A stretch of DNA of 19,202 bases from Rubrivivax sp. (GCA_004211235.1 SEEY01000008.1:1-19202); one strand, 5' to 3'. Positions 1 through 8,949 are shown, counted from the stretch's first letter. Numbers and translations: made by a program. The notes: generated by a model from the letters alone, not told the origin.

Positions 1-899
1 TGCGCCTGCGCTGGCCCGCCGACACCGCGCCCTTCCAGGCCGGCTACCGGCTGGAGACGAGCGCCGACCTGCAGAACTGGCGGGTCCTCGGCACGGGCCA
101 GTTGCTGGGCCTGCGCAACGCGGACGGCGCGCCGCTCGGCCAACCTCTCGTCGCCCTGCCCTCGCGGCCGCAGCGCTATCTGCGACTCGTCTGGGACGAC
201 CCGGCCCGCAGCGTGCAACCCGATGGCGCCACGCTGCGCGCCCAGCCTGCAGGCACGGCCCCGCAGCAGATCGAGCGCTCTGCGACGCTGGCTGCGCCGG
301 ACGCGGACGGCGGCTGGGTCGTGCCCCTCGGCGGCCCGCAGCCGCTGCTGAGCCTGAGGCTCACGGGCACACAGGGCACCTGGGTGCTGCCCGTGCAGGT
401 GCAGACCCGCACCAGCCCGCAAGCCGCCTGGCAGACCGTCGCCCGCAGCGTGTTCTACCGCGTCGACCGTGGCGACGCGCCGGCTGACACGGCGCCCGCG
501 CTGGCCATGCCGCTGAGCGCCAGCGAGCTGCGCCTGCTGCCGCCTCGTGGCACCGCGCTGCCGCCCGCCGGAAGCCTGCAGCTCGGCTGGACGGTCCGCA
601 CCGCCCGCCTCGTCTGGGCTGCGCAGGGCGAGCCGCCGTTCAGCCTGCAGGTCGGCCAGGCCGCGCCCGAGGCCGGCCCGCGCCCGCTGACCGATGTGGT
701 GCCCGACTGGGCGCGCGAACAGTCGCGGCTGGGCCGCGCCAGCCTCGGCGCCTTCACCGCACAGGCCGAGCCAGCGGCGCCCGCCCTGCCACCACGGCGC
801 CTGCTGTTGTGGGCTGTCCTGGGTCTGGGCGTCATGGCCCTTGCGGCCGTCACCTGGCGGCTGTGGCGGCAGGGGCCGACCGACCATGCCAGCACTTAA
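1..899 (+). CDS. DUF3999 family protein, C-terminal part (5' end outside window)
   Basis: The reading frame is open from base 3 with no start codon needed, so the gene begins upstream of the window; 298 C-terminal residues are visible. The segment is rich in Pro, Ala and Arg, with beta-type runs (YRLETSADLQNW near the left edge, VFYRVDRG at bases ~450-471). It ends in one strong hydrophobic helix (LLLWAVLGLGVMALAAV, bases ~800-850) followed by a short basic cytoplasmic tail. This matches the usual architecture of DUF3999 proteins: a large periplasmic part held by a C-terminal anchor. In many proteobacteria this family sits directly after a DUF2339 multi-pass membrane protein, which would be expected just left of the window. 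Function is unknown. No terminator is evident in the 95 bases before eno. Family assignment is from pattern recognition only. Confidence 0.72.
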   Translation, partial: RLRWPADTAPFQAGYRLETSADLQNWRVLGTGQLLGLRNADGAPLGQPLVALPSRPQRYLRLVWDDPARSVQPDGATLRAQPAGTAPQQIERSATLAAPDADGGWVVPLGGPQPLLSLRLTGTQGTWVLPVQVQTRTSPQAAWQTVARSVFYRVDRGDAPADTAPALAMPLSASELRLLPPRGTALPPAGSLQLGWTVRTARLVWAAQGEPPFSLQVGQAAPEAGPRPLTDVVPDWAREQSRLGRASLGAFTAQAEPAAPALPPRRLLLWAVLGLGVMALAAVTWRLWRQGPTDHAST

Positions 900-994
900 A
901 CTCCCGCGCCTGCGCCGGCCGATTGATGTGACGCGGTAACGCCTGCTTGGCACACTGAGCCGCCCGAATTTTTCACCTTCCCTGGAGAACCTGA

Positions 995-2281
<1,287 letters not shown>

Positions 2282-2284
2282 GCG

Positions 2285-2590
2285 TTGAAGGCTCTCGCCC
2301 TGGTCTTGGCGGTCTTTTTGGTCGCCATCCAAGCCCAGCTCTGGGTGGGCCGGGGCAGCATTCCCTACGTCACGCATCTCCGGGAGGAGGTGCGCGAGGC
2401 GCAGGCCGAGAACGACGAGGCCCGCGCGCGCAATGCCCAGCTGCAAGCCGAACTGCGTGACCTGCGCGAAGGCCTGGAGATGGTGGAAGAAAAGGCCCGC
2501 TCCGAGTTGGGCATGATCAAGTCCGACGAGGTGTTCGTGCCTCTTGCGGCAGCTCCCGTCGCCTCCCCGGCCTCCGGCGGCAGCCGCTGA
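2285..2590 (+). CDS. ftsB: Cell division protein FtsB (DivIC/septum initiator family)
   Basis: A small bitopic inner-membrane protein of the divisome that pairs with FtsL and FtsQ. At 101 aa it is typical for the family. Residues ~3-18 form the membrane segment (ALALVLAVFLVAIQAQLW), followed by the short conserved GRGSIPYV-type stretch and a coiled coil from about residue 32 to 75 (REEVREAQAENDEARARNAQ and onward). Next comes the LGMIKSDEVF motif usual in FtsB, then a Pro/Ala-rich tail. The start is a TTG three bases after the eno stop and no convincing ribosome binding site precedes it, so translation is probably coupled to eno. The stop overlaps the pnuC ATG by one base. The eno-ftsB order supports the call. 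Confidence 0.93.
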   Translation: MKALALVLAVFLVAIQAQLWVGRGSIPYVTHLREEVREAQAENDEARARNAQLQAELRDLREGLEMVEEKARSELGMIKSDEVFVPLAAAPVASPASGGSR

Positions 2591-3201
2591 TGTTCGCCAG
2601 CTTCTGGGCGGCGCTGCTGGCGCCGGCCTTCACGGCTTTCGGCAGCCCCACCTCCTGGCTGGAACTGGTGGCCTTCGTGCTCGCCGTCTGGATGGTCGTC
2701 TGCAACATGCGGGTGAACCCGCTCGCCTGGCCTCTGGCCTGCATCAGCTCCCTGCTGTACTTCGGTTTTTTCTGGGACGGCAAGCTGTACGGCGAGGCGG
2801 CGCTGCAGCTCGTCTTCGCGGCGCTCGCTGTGTGGGGCTGGTGGCAGTGGCGCTTCGGCCGCACCCGCGACGGCAACGCGCTGACGGTGCGCCGGCTGGG
2901 TCTGAGAGGGCTCGCCAGGCCCGCGCTGCTGACGCTCGCCGCCTGGCCACTCCTGGGGCTCTTGCTGGCCCGCGTCACGGACTCGCCGCTGCCGTATTGG
3001 GACGCTTTCCCGACAGTCGCCAGCCTGCTCGGCCAATGGCTGCTGGCGCGCAAGTACGAGGAGAACTGGCCGACCTGGATCGTCGTCAACCTCGTCAGCG
3101 TGGCGCTCTTCGGGCTCAAGGGCTACTGGCTGACGGTCATCCTCTATGCCGGCTTCATTCCGATGAGCGCCATCGGCTGGCGTGCCTGGAGAAGGGCATG
3201 A
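2590..3201 (+). CDS. pnuC: PnuC-family nicotinamide riboside transporter
   Basis: An inner-membrane facilitator of the PnuC family (structurally SWEET-like), expected to import nicotinamide riboside for NAD salvage. The 203 aa are largely hydrophobic, with about seven membrane segments. Visible family features are an aromatic WGWWQWRFGR cluster near residue 80 and the C-terminal block with GQWLLARKYEENWPTWIVVN and ALFGLKGYWLTVILY. Related PnuC proteins for thiamine (PnuT) or riboflavin (PnuX) exist, so substrate is inferred from the next gene, a ribosylnicotinamide kinase, which fits riboside import followed by phosphorylation trapping. It overlaps ftsB by one base (TGATG) and the kinase by four (ATGA), indicating translational coupling. 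No ribosome binding site of its own is obvious. Confidence 0.92.
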   Translation: MFASFWAALLAPAFTAFGSPTSWLELVAFVLAVWMVVCNMRVNPLAWPLACISSLLYFGFFWDGKLYGEAALQLVFAALAVWGWWQWRFGRTRDGNALTVRRLGLRGLARPALLTLAAWPLLGLLLARVTDSPLPYWDAFPTVASLLGQWLLARKYEENWPTWIVVNLVSVALFGLKGYWLTVILYAGFIPMSAIGWRAWRRA

Positions 3202-3716
3202 GCCGCCTGGTCGCCTTGCTCGGTGCGGAGTGCACCGGCAAGTCCACGCTCGCCGAAGCCTTGGCCGCCGAGTTCAACGCGGGCCTCGTCACCGAGTACC
3301 TGCGCGAATGGTGCCAAGCCCGGGGCCGCACACCGCTGCAGCATGAGCAGGCCCACATCGCCGCCGAGCAGGCCGCGCGCATCGAAGCGGCAGCGCGCAG
3401 GCACGACCTGGTGTTCTGCGACACCACGCCGTTGATCACGGCACTGTGCAGCGAGCACTACTTCGCTGATGACACCTTGACGGCCGACGCCCTGGCCTTC
3501 CAGCGCCGCTGCGACCTGACGCTGCTGTGCGCGCCCGACCTGCCGTGGCAGGCCGACGGCATCCAGCGCGACGGCCCGGCCGTGAGGCTGGCTTTCGACG
3601 CCAGGCTGCGTGCCGCGTTGACCGCGGGCGGCATTGCCTGGGTCGACATCGCTGGCGATGCTGACCAGCGCTTTGCCAGCGCCGTGGCAGCGCTTCAGCG
3701 CCCGAGCAGCAGGTAG
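3198..3716 (+). CDS. NadR-type ribosylnicotinamide kinase (AAA_28 P-loop ATPase)
   Basis: Predicted cytoplasmic kinase converting nicotinamide riboside to NMN. The protein is 172 aa from the ATG that overlaps the pnuC stop; longer upstream versions of the frame run antiparallel to nothing known and duplicate pnuC. The Walker A motif GAECTGKST lies at residues 9-17, followed by the NadR kinase pattern VTEYLREW (residues ~33-40), a DLVFCDTTPLITALCSEHYF block with the expected DT motif, and CAPDLPWQADGIQRDG near residue 115, matching the IPWVDDG-type lid segment of NadR. It has only the kinase module: no helix-turn-helix and no NMN adenylyltransferase domain, unlike enterobacterial NadR. The last 22 bases overlap the 3' end of the convergent minus-strand gene. 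Confidence 0.85.
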   Translation: MSRLVALLGAECTGKSTLAEALAAEFNAGLVTEYLREWCQARGRTPLQHEQAHIAAEQAARIEAAARRHDLVFCDTTPLITALCSEHYFADDTLTADALAFQRRCDLTLLCAPDLPWQADGIQRDGPAVRLAFDARLRAALTAGGIAWVDIAGDADQRFASAVAALQRPSSR

Positions 3717-6700
3717 TCGAACAGCTGGGTGCCGCCGGCCCCGCCGAGCGGCACCAGCATCGCTTTCAGCAGCGGCTGGTCGAAGAAAGGTGCGAAGGCG
3801 CCCTTCTGGTTGTTTTCCACCTGCGCGATCAGCCGCTTGAAGGGCTCGACGAGATCGGAGCGCGGCTTGCCGCTGCCGGCCAGCCAGCGCAGGTCGGCGT
3901 TCATGGACTCCAGCGCGCGCTTGCGCGTGTTCTCGGCCGACTGCTTGAGCAGGAAGGTCAGCCCGACCAGCGCCGCGACATAGACGCTGACGCCCACGGC
4001 GATGGCCGGCGTCAGCGCCCAGTTGTCGAAGAGCCGGCTGCGCGCGACCACCAGCAGTGCCAGCACGACGAAGGGGCCGATGACCAGACGTGCCACGGGC
4101 GCACTGCGGCGGGCGACGACCTGCACATCGATCCAGTCGTCCAGCAGCGTGTGCTGGTCGAACTCGCCCGACACATGGCGCTCATCAGGCTTGGCCTTGA
4201 ATCGCCGTATCCACTGCTCGTAGTGCTCCTCGCCCAGCCCGCGCGCGAACATCTCGATGGTGGCTTGCGGGTAGAAGCTGCGCCCGGCGTTCAGGTGGCG
4301 CACGAAGCGCACCAGCAGCACGATCGCGTCCGCCACGGCGACGATCAGCAGCGGCAGCATCAGCAGGATGACGTAGAGCGTGGCCTTGACGATCTGGCGG
4401 TGCTCGTCGCCGCGCACCGGCACCTCGGGAATCTGCCCTTCCGACAGCCCCATGAACAGCAGCCCGACGACGGCCAGCGTCAGGACGAACCACACCAGCA
4501 CCCGGGCGGCGCGCGGGCGAGCCTCACCGCGCTCGCCGTACTCCTTCCAGAGCTGGTCGAAGCTGCAGCTGTAGCCGACGCCCGGCTTCCAGAACAGCAC
4601 GCTGACGTGGTCGAACCAGCCCTTCACCAGCTCGCGCAGGTTGCTGCGCACGATGGGACGAGCCTCAGGCGGCGGCAGCTGCAGCCAGTCGGAGTCGTCG
4701 CGGAGCAACTGCAGCGTGCAGGCCCAGGCCCAGTCCAGCGTCCAGAAGATGGCGAACAACGCCAGCAGGTGGATGAGGTGGGAGGGCCAGGCGCTGACGC
4801 CTTCCAGCCACGCCACCGGCTCGCAGGTGCTGCAGGCCAGCGCGCCATGCCAGCCTTCGGCGGGCCAGGCCAGCCACAGCCAGACGCCCGCCATCATCGC
4901 CAGCACGACGAGATGCAGCCGGTCGACGGTGGCCGGCTGGTGAGGTGGCGGCGGCTGCTCGCGCCGCGCCGAGAGCAGCGCCGGCAGCACGGCGAGCAGC
5001 GCCCCGAAGGCCGCCAGGCTGGCCAGCAGCAGCGCATGGATGAAGTCGAGCCGGCTCGGCAGCACGAACTCGATCAGGCTGGCCAGCACGTAGGAAAAGA
5101 GCCCCGCGTGCAGGGCCACCAGCACGATGGCCGTCATGTCCATCTGCGGCTGGTTGTTGCGCGTCGGCTCGCGCAGGAAGACCCGCCGCGCCTGCTTGAT
5201 GGCCGGCGTGGACGGCCAGACGAGCAGCATCGTGCCGGTCAGCGCGATCATCAGCACGGCCGCGAGGATGCGGCCGGCGCTGCCGGTGGGCGGGCGAGCG
5301 TCCAGCGCATAACCGGCCAAGGGCACGGCGTTGCTGCGGCCGACCTCGTAGAGCGACGGGTTCAGCAGCGCCTGATCCAGCGCGCCTCGCTCCCGCTGCT
5401 TGCAGGCCTCGTCGCGACAGCCGGCGCGGCGGGCGGCGACGTAGGTGCTGGTCTGGTAGATGTCGCGCAGCGGCGGCGTGCCGGCCTGCAGGTTGACGGG
5501 GCCGCTCTCGCCCTTGTTTTCGCCCTTGGGCCTGTCCTTGTCCTCCGGCGGCGGGTAGAAGGCCAGCGGCAGGCTGCTGGCGATCACGAGGTTGCGCGTG
5601 AACGCCTGCGTGCGCGGATGCAGGTAGCGCGCGTCCATGTCCGTCGTGAAGAACATCTTGTCGGAGAAGTCCTCGTGCAGGGCCTGCAGCACGAGCAGCT
5701 TGTCGTGCACGTCGTTGGCGAAGATGCCGATGGCGCCGACGGGTGGGCGGCCGAGCACGGTCTCGCTGCGCTTGAGATCGGCACCCAGGCGGCGCAGATA
5801 GTCGAGCTGGTCGCGGCTCTCGGGCCATTCCAGCATCTGCGGTGCCTTGCCCGCCGCCGGACCGGCGGTGGCCTCGCGCGAGGTCACGCCGTCCAGGCCA
5901 CGGAAAAAGTACACCACCTCGAGCGGGAACTTCGCCTTGCCGCCCTGCTGCTCCAGCCGGTACTTCAACTCGGCCACCAGCGACTGCGCATACAGCGAAT
6001 CGCGCTCGGCAACGATGACGATGCGGCGGCGGCTTTCCGACGACAGGCGCAGCCTGATCTCGCTGTCGAGCTTGCGGATCAGGTCTCCGTCGTTGCCCAC
6101 CGTTCGCTGCAGCACCACCGGCCGGTTCTCGCCGGTGATGCGGCTGAACTGGTCGCTGACGTAGGCGTCCAGGTCCTGCTTGTTCAGCTCGGCCAGCATG
6201 CGGTTGGGCGCGGTGGAGGCCGAGTTGTAGAACTCGGCCCGCGACAACAGCTGGTAGCCCTCCTGCACCTGCGGCTCCAGCCCGGCGCCGCCCACCCTGC
6301 CCGGCACGGCACAGCGGTCGGCGGCCGCCACGGCGACGTTGCCGACGGCATTGCTGCGATCGGCCGCACAGCGCAGGTCGGCCAGCGCCAGGCGCAGCGC
6401 GTCGGTCGACGACGGGCCGATGATGGCCAGGCTGGGCAGGCCGCCTTCCTTGAACTTGGTGCTGGCATTGCCGAGCGCCCGCTTGCCCATCAGGTGCTGG
6501 GTCAGGCGTGCCAGCGCGTCGAGCTTGCGATGGGGCAGCGCATTCTCGTCCACCCACAGCACGGCGATCTGCGCGTAGTGGGCGCCGTCGCCCGGGCCGG
6601 CCTTGTCGCGCGGCCCGGCGCGATAGGAGAGCAGCTCATAGGGCACGACGAACGGCGCCCTCGCCTTGGCAGGCGCGCTGGCAGCGGTTGCAGGTGCCGG

Positions 6701-7237
6701 TGCCGACGCGGGTGCGGCGGGCTCGAGCAGGTCGAACTCCAGCAGGCTGAGGCGCTCCGCGTTGTCGGGCACGTAGTCCTTGGCCAGCAGGCCGGCCAGC
6801 GCGGCGTAGCGAATGCGGCGGCGCGCTTCCTCGGCGCCGACGAAGTCAGCGCCGGGCAGCAGGCCGATCAGGATGAGGGTGTCGTCCAGGCGCTGGTCGC
6901 GGTCGCGGTCCAGCTTGGCGAGCATGTTGCGCGGGTCGCGCGCTTCGGCAACGCGGTCCAGGCAGTCGACGTCCAGCTCCCGCGACGCCTGCTTGCGGAA
7001 GCGTTCGCAACGTTCGGCGCGCTCCGTCTCGTAGCGGCGCAACGCAGCGAAAGGGTCTTCCCAGAGCCGGGCGTCAACTTCGAGGTCCGGGTCCAGCGGC
7101 GCCTGCGCGCGCGGCTTCTCGGCCGGTCGCAGCGGCTCGAACGCATGCGGCACGAGCTGCGTGCTGGCCACGAAGGCCACCAGCACCGCCGCGCTGGCCC
7201 AGGGAAAACCGCCCAAGCCACCTTTGGCATCGGCCAT
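3695..7237 (-). CDS. Large receptor-like membrane protein with type I periplasmic-binding-like domain, family not recognised
   Basis: This is a 1180-aa protein I cannot name. The start is supported by the best ribosome binding site in the window (GGGAGGTGA, complementary bases 7241-7249). One membrane helix lies at residues ~11-30, followed by a long soluble part (31-654) and about nine helices at ~655-675, 701-727, 731-756, 773-791, 817-842, 909-931, 950-979, 1048-1066 and 1076-1098. Within 195-560 the order of motifs resembles type I periplasmic binding proteins: SLAIIGPSSTDALRLALADL (269-288), FYNSASTAPNRM (336-347), RRRIVIVAERDSLYAQSLVAEL (403-424), PVGAIGIFANDVHDK (499-513) and MFFTTDMDARYLHP (528-541). 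Loop charges fit positive-inside, with N- and C-termini cytoplasmic. All eight cysteines outside helices and cytoplasmic loops (77, 92, 290, 309, 607, 612, 802, 805) fall on the predicted periplasmic side, in close pairs. The conserved-looking C-terminal tail (GAFAPFFDQPLLKAMLVPLGG) is cytoplasmic. It stands alone on its strand with base composition like its neighbours. A ligand-sensing or signalling role is inference only. Confidence 0.85.
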   Translation of the reverse strand: MADAKGGLGGFPWASAAVLVAFVASTQLVPHAFEPLRPAEKPRAQAPLDPDLEVDARLWEDPFAALRRYETERAERCERFRKQASRELDVDCLDRVAEARDPRNMLAKLDRDRDQRLDDTLILIGLLPGADFVGAEEARRRIRYAALAGLLAKDYVPDNAERLSLLEFDLLEPAAPASAPAPATAASAPAKARAPFVVPYELLSYRAGPRDKAGPGDGAHYAQIAVLWVDENALPHRKLDALARLTQHLMGKRALGNASTKFKEGGLPSLAIIGPSSTDALRLALADLRCAADRSNAVGNVAVAAADRCAVPGRVGGAGLEPQVQEGYQLLSRAEFYNSASTAPNRMLAELNKQDLDAYVSDQFSRITGENRPVVLQRTVGNDGDLIRKLDSEIRLRLSSESRRRIVIVAERDSLYAQSLVAELKYRLEQQGGKAKFPLEVVYFFRGLDGVTSREATAGPAAGKAPQMLEWPESRDQLDYLRRLGADLKRSETVLGRPPVGAIGIFANDVHDKLLVLQALHEDFSDKMFFTTDMDARYLHPRTQAFTRNLVIASSLPLAFYPPPEDKDRPKGENKGESGPVNLQAGTPPLRDIYQTSTYVAARRAGCRDEACKQRERGALDQALLNPSLYEVGRSNAVPLAGYALDARPPTGSAGRILAAVLMIALTGTMLLVWPSTPAIKQARRVFLREPTRNNQPQMDMTAIVLVALHAGLFSYVLASLIEFVLPSRLDFIHALLLASLAAFGALLAVLPALLSARREQPPPPHQPATVDRLHLVVLAMMAGVWLWLAWPAEGWHGALACSTCEPVAWLEGVSAWPSHLIHLLALFAIFWTLDWAWACTLQLLRDDSDWLQLPPPEARPIVRSNLRELVKGWFDHVSVLFWKPGVGYSCSFDQLWKEYGERGEARPRAARVLVWFVLTLAVVGLLFMGLSEGQIPEVPVRGDEHRQIVKATLYVILLMLPLLIVAVADAIVLLVRFVRHLNAGRSFYPQATIEMFARGLGEEHYEQWIRRFKAKPDERHVSGEFDQHTLLDDWIDVQVVARRSAPVARLVIGPFVVLALLVVARSRLFDNWALTPAIAVGVSVYVAALVGLTFLLKQSAENTRKRALESMNADLRWLAGSGKPRSDLVEPFKRLIAQVENNQKGAFAPFFDQPLLKAMLVPLGGAGGTQLFDYLLLGR

Positions 7238-7322
7238 TGCTCACCTCCCGGCCCTTGTGAAAACAGGCCAAGCCGGCAAGGTCTCAGCTTGGGGAGCCGA
7301 CGTCAACACCCAGGAGGCCGGC

Positions 7323-7345
7323 CGTCCTCACAAGTCATGAGGACG
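7323..7345. promoter_or_regulatory. Perfect 8-bp inverted repeat between hslO and the 1180-aa gene
   Basis: CGTCCTCA (7323-7330), a 7-base spacer, then TGAGGACG (7338-7345). It lies 20 bases after the hslO stop and about 85 bases upstream of the large gene's start. There is no T-run on either side, so it is a poor intrinsic terminator; it may be an operator or an mRNA 3'-end hairpin. A second, weaker inverted repeat CCAAGC...GCTTGG occupies 7268-7273 and 7287-7292. The 127-base interval 7238-7364 must hold any dedicated promoter of the large gene, but I find no good -35/-10 pair. Confidence 0.45.
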
Positions 7346-7364
7346 CGTGGCGGGGCGGCGACGC

Positions 7365-8402
7365 CTACTGCAGGCTGCCCGCGGCGGCTTCCGGGGGATT
7401 GCCGCCGGGCGTGAACAGCGCGCCGACGTCCACCGCGTCGAAGCGGTAATGCCGGCCGCAGAACTCGCACGCGATCTCGATGTCGCCGCGCTCGGCCAGC
7501 ACGCTGTCGGCCTCCTCGCGGCCCAGCCCGCGCAGCATCTGGCCGACGCGCTCCCGCGAGCAGGTGCAGGCAAAGCGCACGGCCTGCGGCTCGAAGCGGG
7601 TCACCGTCTCCTCCCAGAACAGCCGGCGCAGGATGGTGTCGGCGTCGAGCGTCAGCAACTCTTCGGCCGTCAACGTGGCGGCAAGGATGCTGATGCGGTT
7701 GTAGGCGTCCGACAGGCCGATGTCGTCTTCGTTGCTGGAACGCTGCCCCCACGCCGGCAGAGCCGGCTGCCCCCCGGAGGGGCTCGACTCGGCTTGGGAC
7801 GGCCCGGCGCCGCGTCGGCCTTCGAGGTTGCCCTCGCCCTGCATCGGCAGGCGCTGGATCAGCAGCCCGGCGGCGATGTCGCCATTGGCGGCCAGCACGA
7901 GCTTGGTGTCGAGTTGCTCGGACTGCAGCATGTAGTGCTCCAGCACCTCGCTCATCTTCTGCAGCGGCTCGCGCTGGTCACCGTAGAGCGGCACGACGCC
8001 CTGGTAGGGCTGCTGGCCGGGGAGCCTGTCCTTCGGGTCCAGCGTGATCGCGCAGCGGCCCTGGCCGTGGACGTTGACCATGGCCTCCAGCGTTGCGCCA
8101 GGCTCCACGGCGCCGATGCACTTGGCCGTGGCACGGAAGGCCAGGTCGGGCTGCGCCTCGGCCACCGCCAGCTTGACCGGGCCGTCGCCCATCACCTGCA
8201 GCACCAGCGCGCCGTTGAACTTGATGTTGGCCTGCATGAGCACGGCGGCAGCGCTCATCTCGCCGAGCATGTCGCGCAACTCGGGCGGGTATTCCTGCCC
8301 GGGCTCGCGCCGGCTCAGCACCTCGCGCCAGGCGTCGGTCAGCCGCACCAGCATGCCGCGCACCGGCAGGCCGTCGAACAGAAATTTGTGCAATTCACTC
8401 AT
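7365..8402 (-). CDS. hslO: Hsp33 redox-regulated holdase chaperone
   Basis: A cytoplasmic chaperone activated by oxidation: zinc release and disulfide formation in its C-terminal switch unfold a linker and expose client-binding surface. The N-terminal half shows Hsp33 landmarks (residues ~9-23 [15 protein letters not shown], 43-57 region, [11 protein letters not shown] at 72-82, [11 protein letters not shown] at 132-142). The zinc motif is intact as C279-x-C281 and C312-x-x-C315, separated by 30 residues. At 345 aa it is about 50 longer than E. coli Hsp33. Much of the excess is residues ~190-222, Gly/Ser/Pro-rich and apparently repeat-derived, located in the linker between the core and the redox switch. 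Its ATG overlaps the stop of the upstream gamma-carbonic anhydrase gene by four bases (ATGA), implying one operon. Confidence 0.96.
   Translation of the reverse strand: MSELHKFLFDGLPVRGMLVRLTDAWREVLSRREPGQEYPPELRDMLGEMSAAAVLMQANIKFNGALVLQVMGDGPVKLAVAEAQPDLAFRATAKCIGAVEPGATLEAMVNVHGQGRCAITLDPKDRLPGQQPYQGVVPLYGDQREPLQKMSEVLEHYMLQSEQLDTKLVLAANGDIAAGLLIQRLPMQGEGNLEGRRGAGPSQAESSPSGGQPALPAWGQRSSNEDDIGLSDAYNRISILAATLTAEELLTLDADTILRRLFWEETVTRFEPQAVRFACTCSRERVGQMLRGLGREEADSVLAERGDIEIACEFCGRHYRFDAVDVGALFTPGGNPPEAAAGSLQ
7737..7835. repeat. Probable dispersed REP-like element inserted in frame within hslO
   Basis: This stretch encodes the Hsp33 extra linker (residues ~190-222). It contains two short palindromes: GCCGGC-AGA-GCCGGC at 7753-7767 and GCCCC-CCGGA-GGGGC at 7769-7783, followed by a CTCGACTCGGCTTGGGAC stretch. 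I recall similar GC-rich palindromic units recurring in and between genes of Burkholderiales genomes, but cannot verify that here, and there is no second copy in the window. Flanking Hsp33 sequence (LLIQRLP before, [13 protein letters not shown] after) reads continuously without it. Confidence 0.5.
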
Positions 8403-8923
8403 CGGATTCTTTTCAGGCCGGCCGCATAACGGCGGCCGTTGTTCACGTAATGGACGGCGCTGGCCTTCAGGCCGGCAATCTGCGTTTCGCTCAGCTCGCG
8501 CACGACCTTGGCCGGCGCGCCGACGATCAGCGAGCCGTCGGGGAATTCCTTGCCCTCGGTCACCAGCGCGCCCGCGCCGACGATGCAGTTGCGGCCGATG
8601 CGTGCGCCATTCAAGACCACGGCACCGATGCCGATGAGGCTTTCGTCACCGACCGTGCAGCCGTGCAGCATCACCTGGTGGCCCACGGTCACGTTCTCGC
8701 CGATGACGAGCGGAAAGCCATGGTCCGCATGCAGCACCGAGCCGTCCTGGATGTTGCTGCCGGCGCCAATGGTCAGCGTGTCGCTGTCGCCGCGCAGCAC
8801 GGCGTTGAACCAGATGCTGACGCCGTCACCGAGCGTCACGCGGCCGATGACCTCGGCACTGTCGGCAACGAACGCCGTCTCGGCCACGTCGGGCATGTGC
8901 TCGTCGAGCTGATAGATCGCCAT
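8399..8923 (-). CDS. Gamma-class carbonic anhydrase family protein (left-handed beta-helix, YrdA type)
   Basis: A 174-aa hexapeptide-repeat protein expected to trimerise and bind metal at subunit interfaces. Isoleucine/valine-led hexapeptides run through residues ~25-135. The three histidines that bind zinc in this family are present: H65 (GSVLHADHG), H82 and H87 ([10 protein letters not shown]). The C-terminal helix begins near residue 145. The chosen ATG (8921-8923, giving [15 protein letters not shown]) has a GGAGG ribosome binding site about 8 bases upstream and begins where family members begin. The open frame continues far upstream only as an antisense shadow of the next gene. The stop overlaps the hslO start. 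True carbonic anhydrase activity is uncertain, since many YrdA-type proteins show little or none. Confidence 0.92.
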   Translation of the reverse strand: MAIYQLDEHMPDVAETAFVADSAEVIGRVTLGDGVSIWFNAVLRGDSDTLTIGAGSNIQDGSVLHADHGFPLVIGENVTVGHQVMLHGCTVGDESLIGIGAVVLNGARIGRNCIVGAGALVTEGKEFPDGSLIVGAPAKVVRELSETQIAGLKASAVHYVNNGRRYAAGLKRIR

Positions 8924-8949
8924 CGCGGCCCTCCGTGTGAAAACAGGCG

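Noticed and set aside
947..975. TTGGCA (947-952) as a -35 box for eno
   Set aside because: No acceptable -10 lies 16-18 bases downstream; the AATTTTT run is at the wrong spacing.
2544..3197. Upstream in-frame extension of the kinase gene, suggesting a 390-aa fusion
   Set aside because: The extension lies entirely over ftsB/pnuC in another frame and reads as Arg/Ala/Gly filler; the P-loop domain begins normally at the ATG at 3198, which overlaps the pnuC stop.
4151..7414. A 1087-codon open frame on the plus strand, antisense to the large membrane gene
   Set aside because: Its product is His/Gln/Arg/Gly-rich low-complexity sequence with no fold-like pattern, as expected opposite a high-GC gene. 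The minus-strand product has coherent helices, paired cysteines and a strong ribosome binding site.
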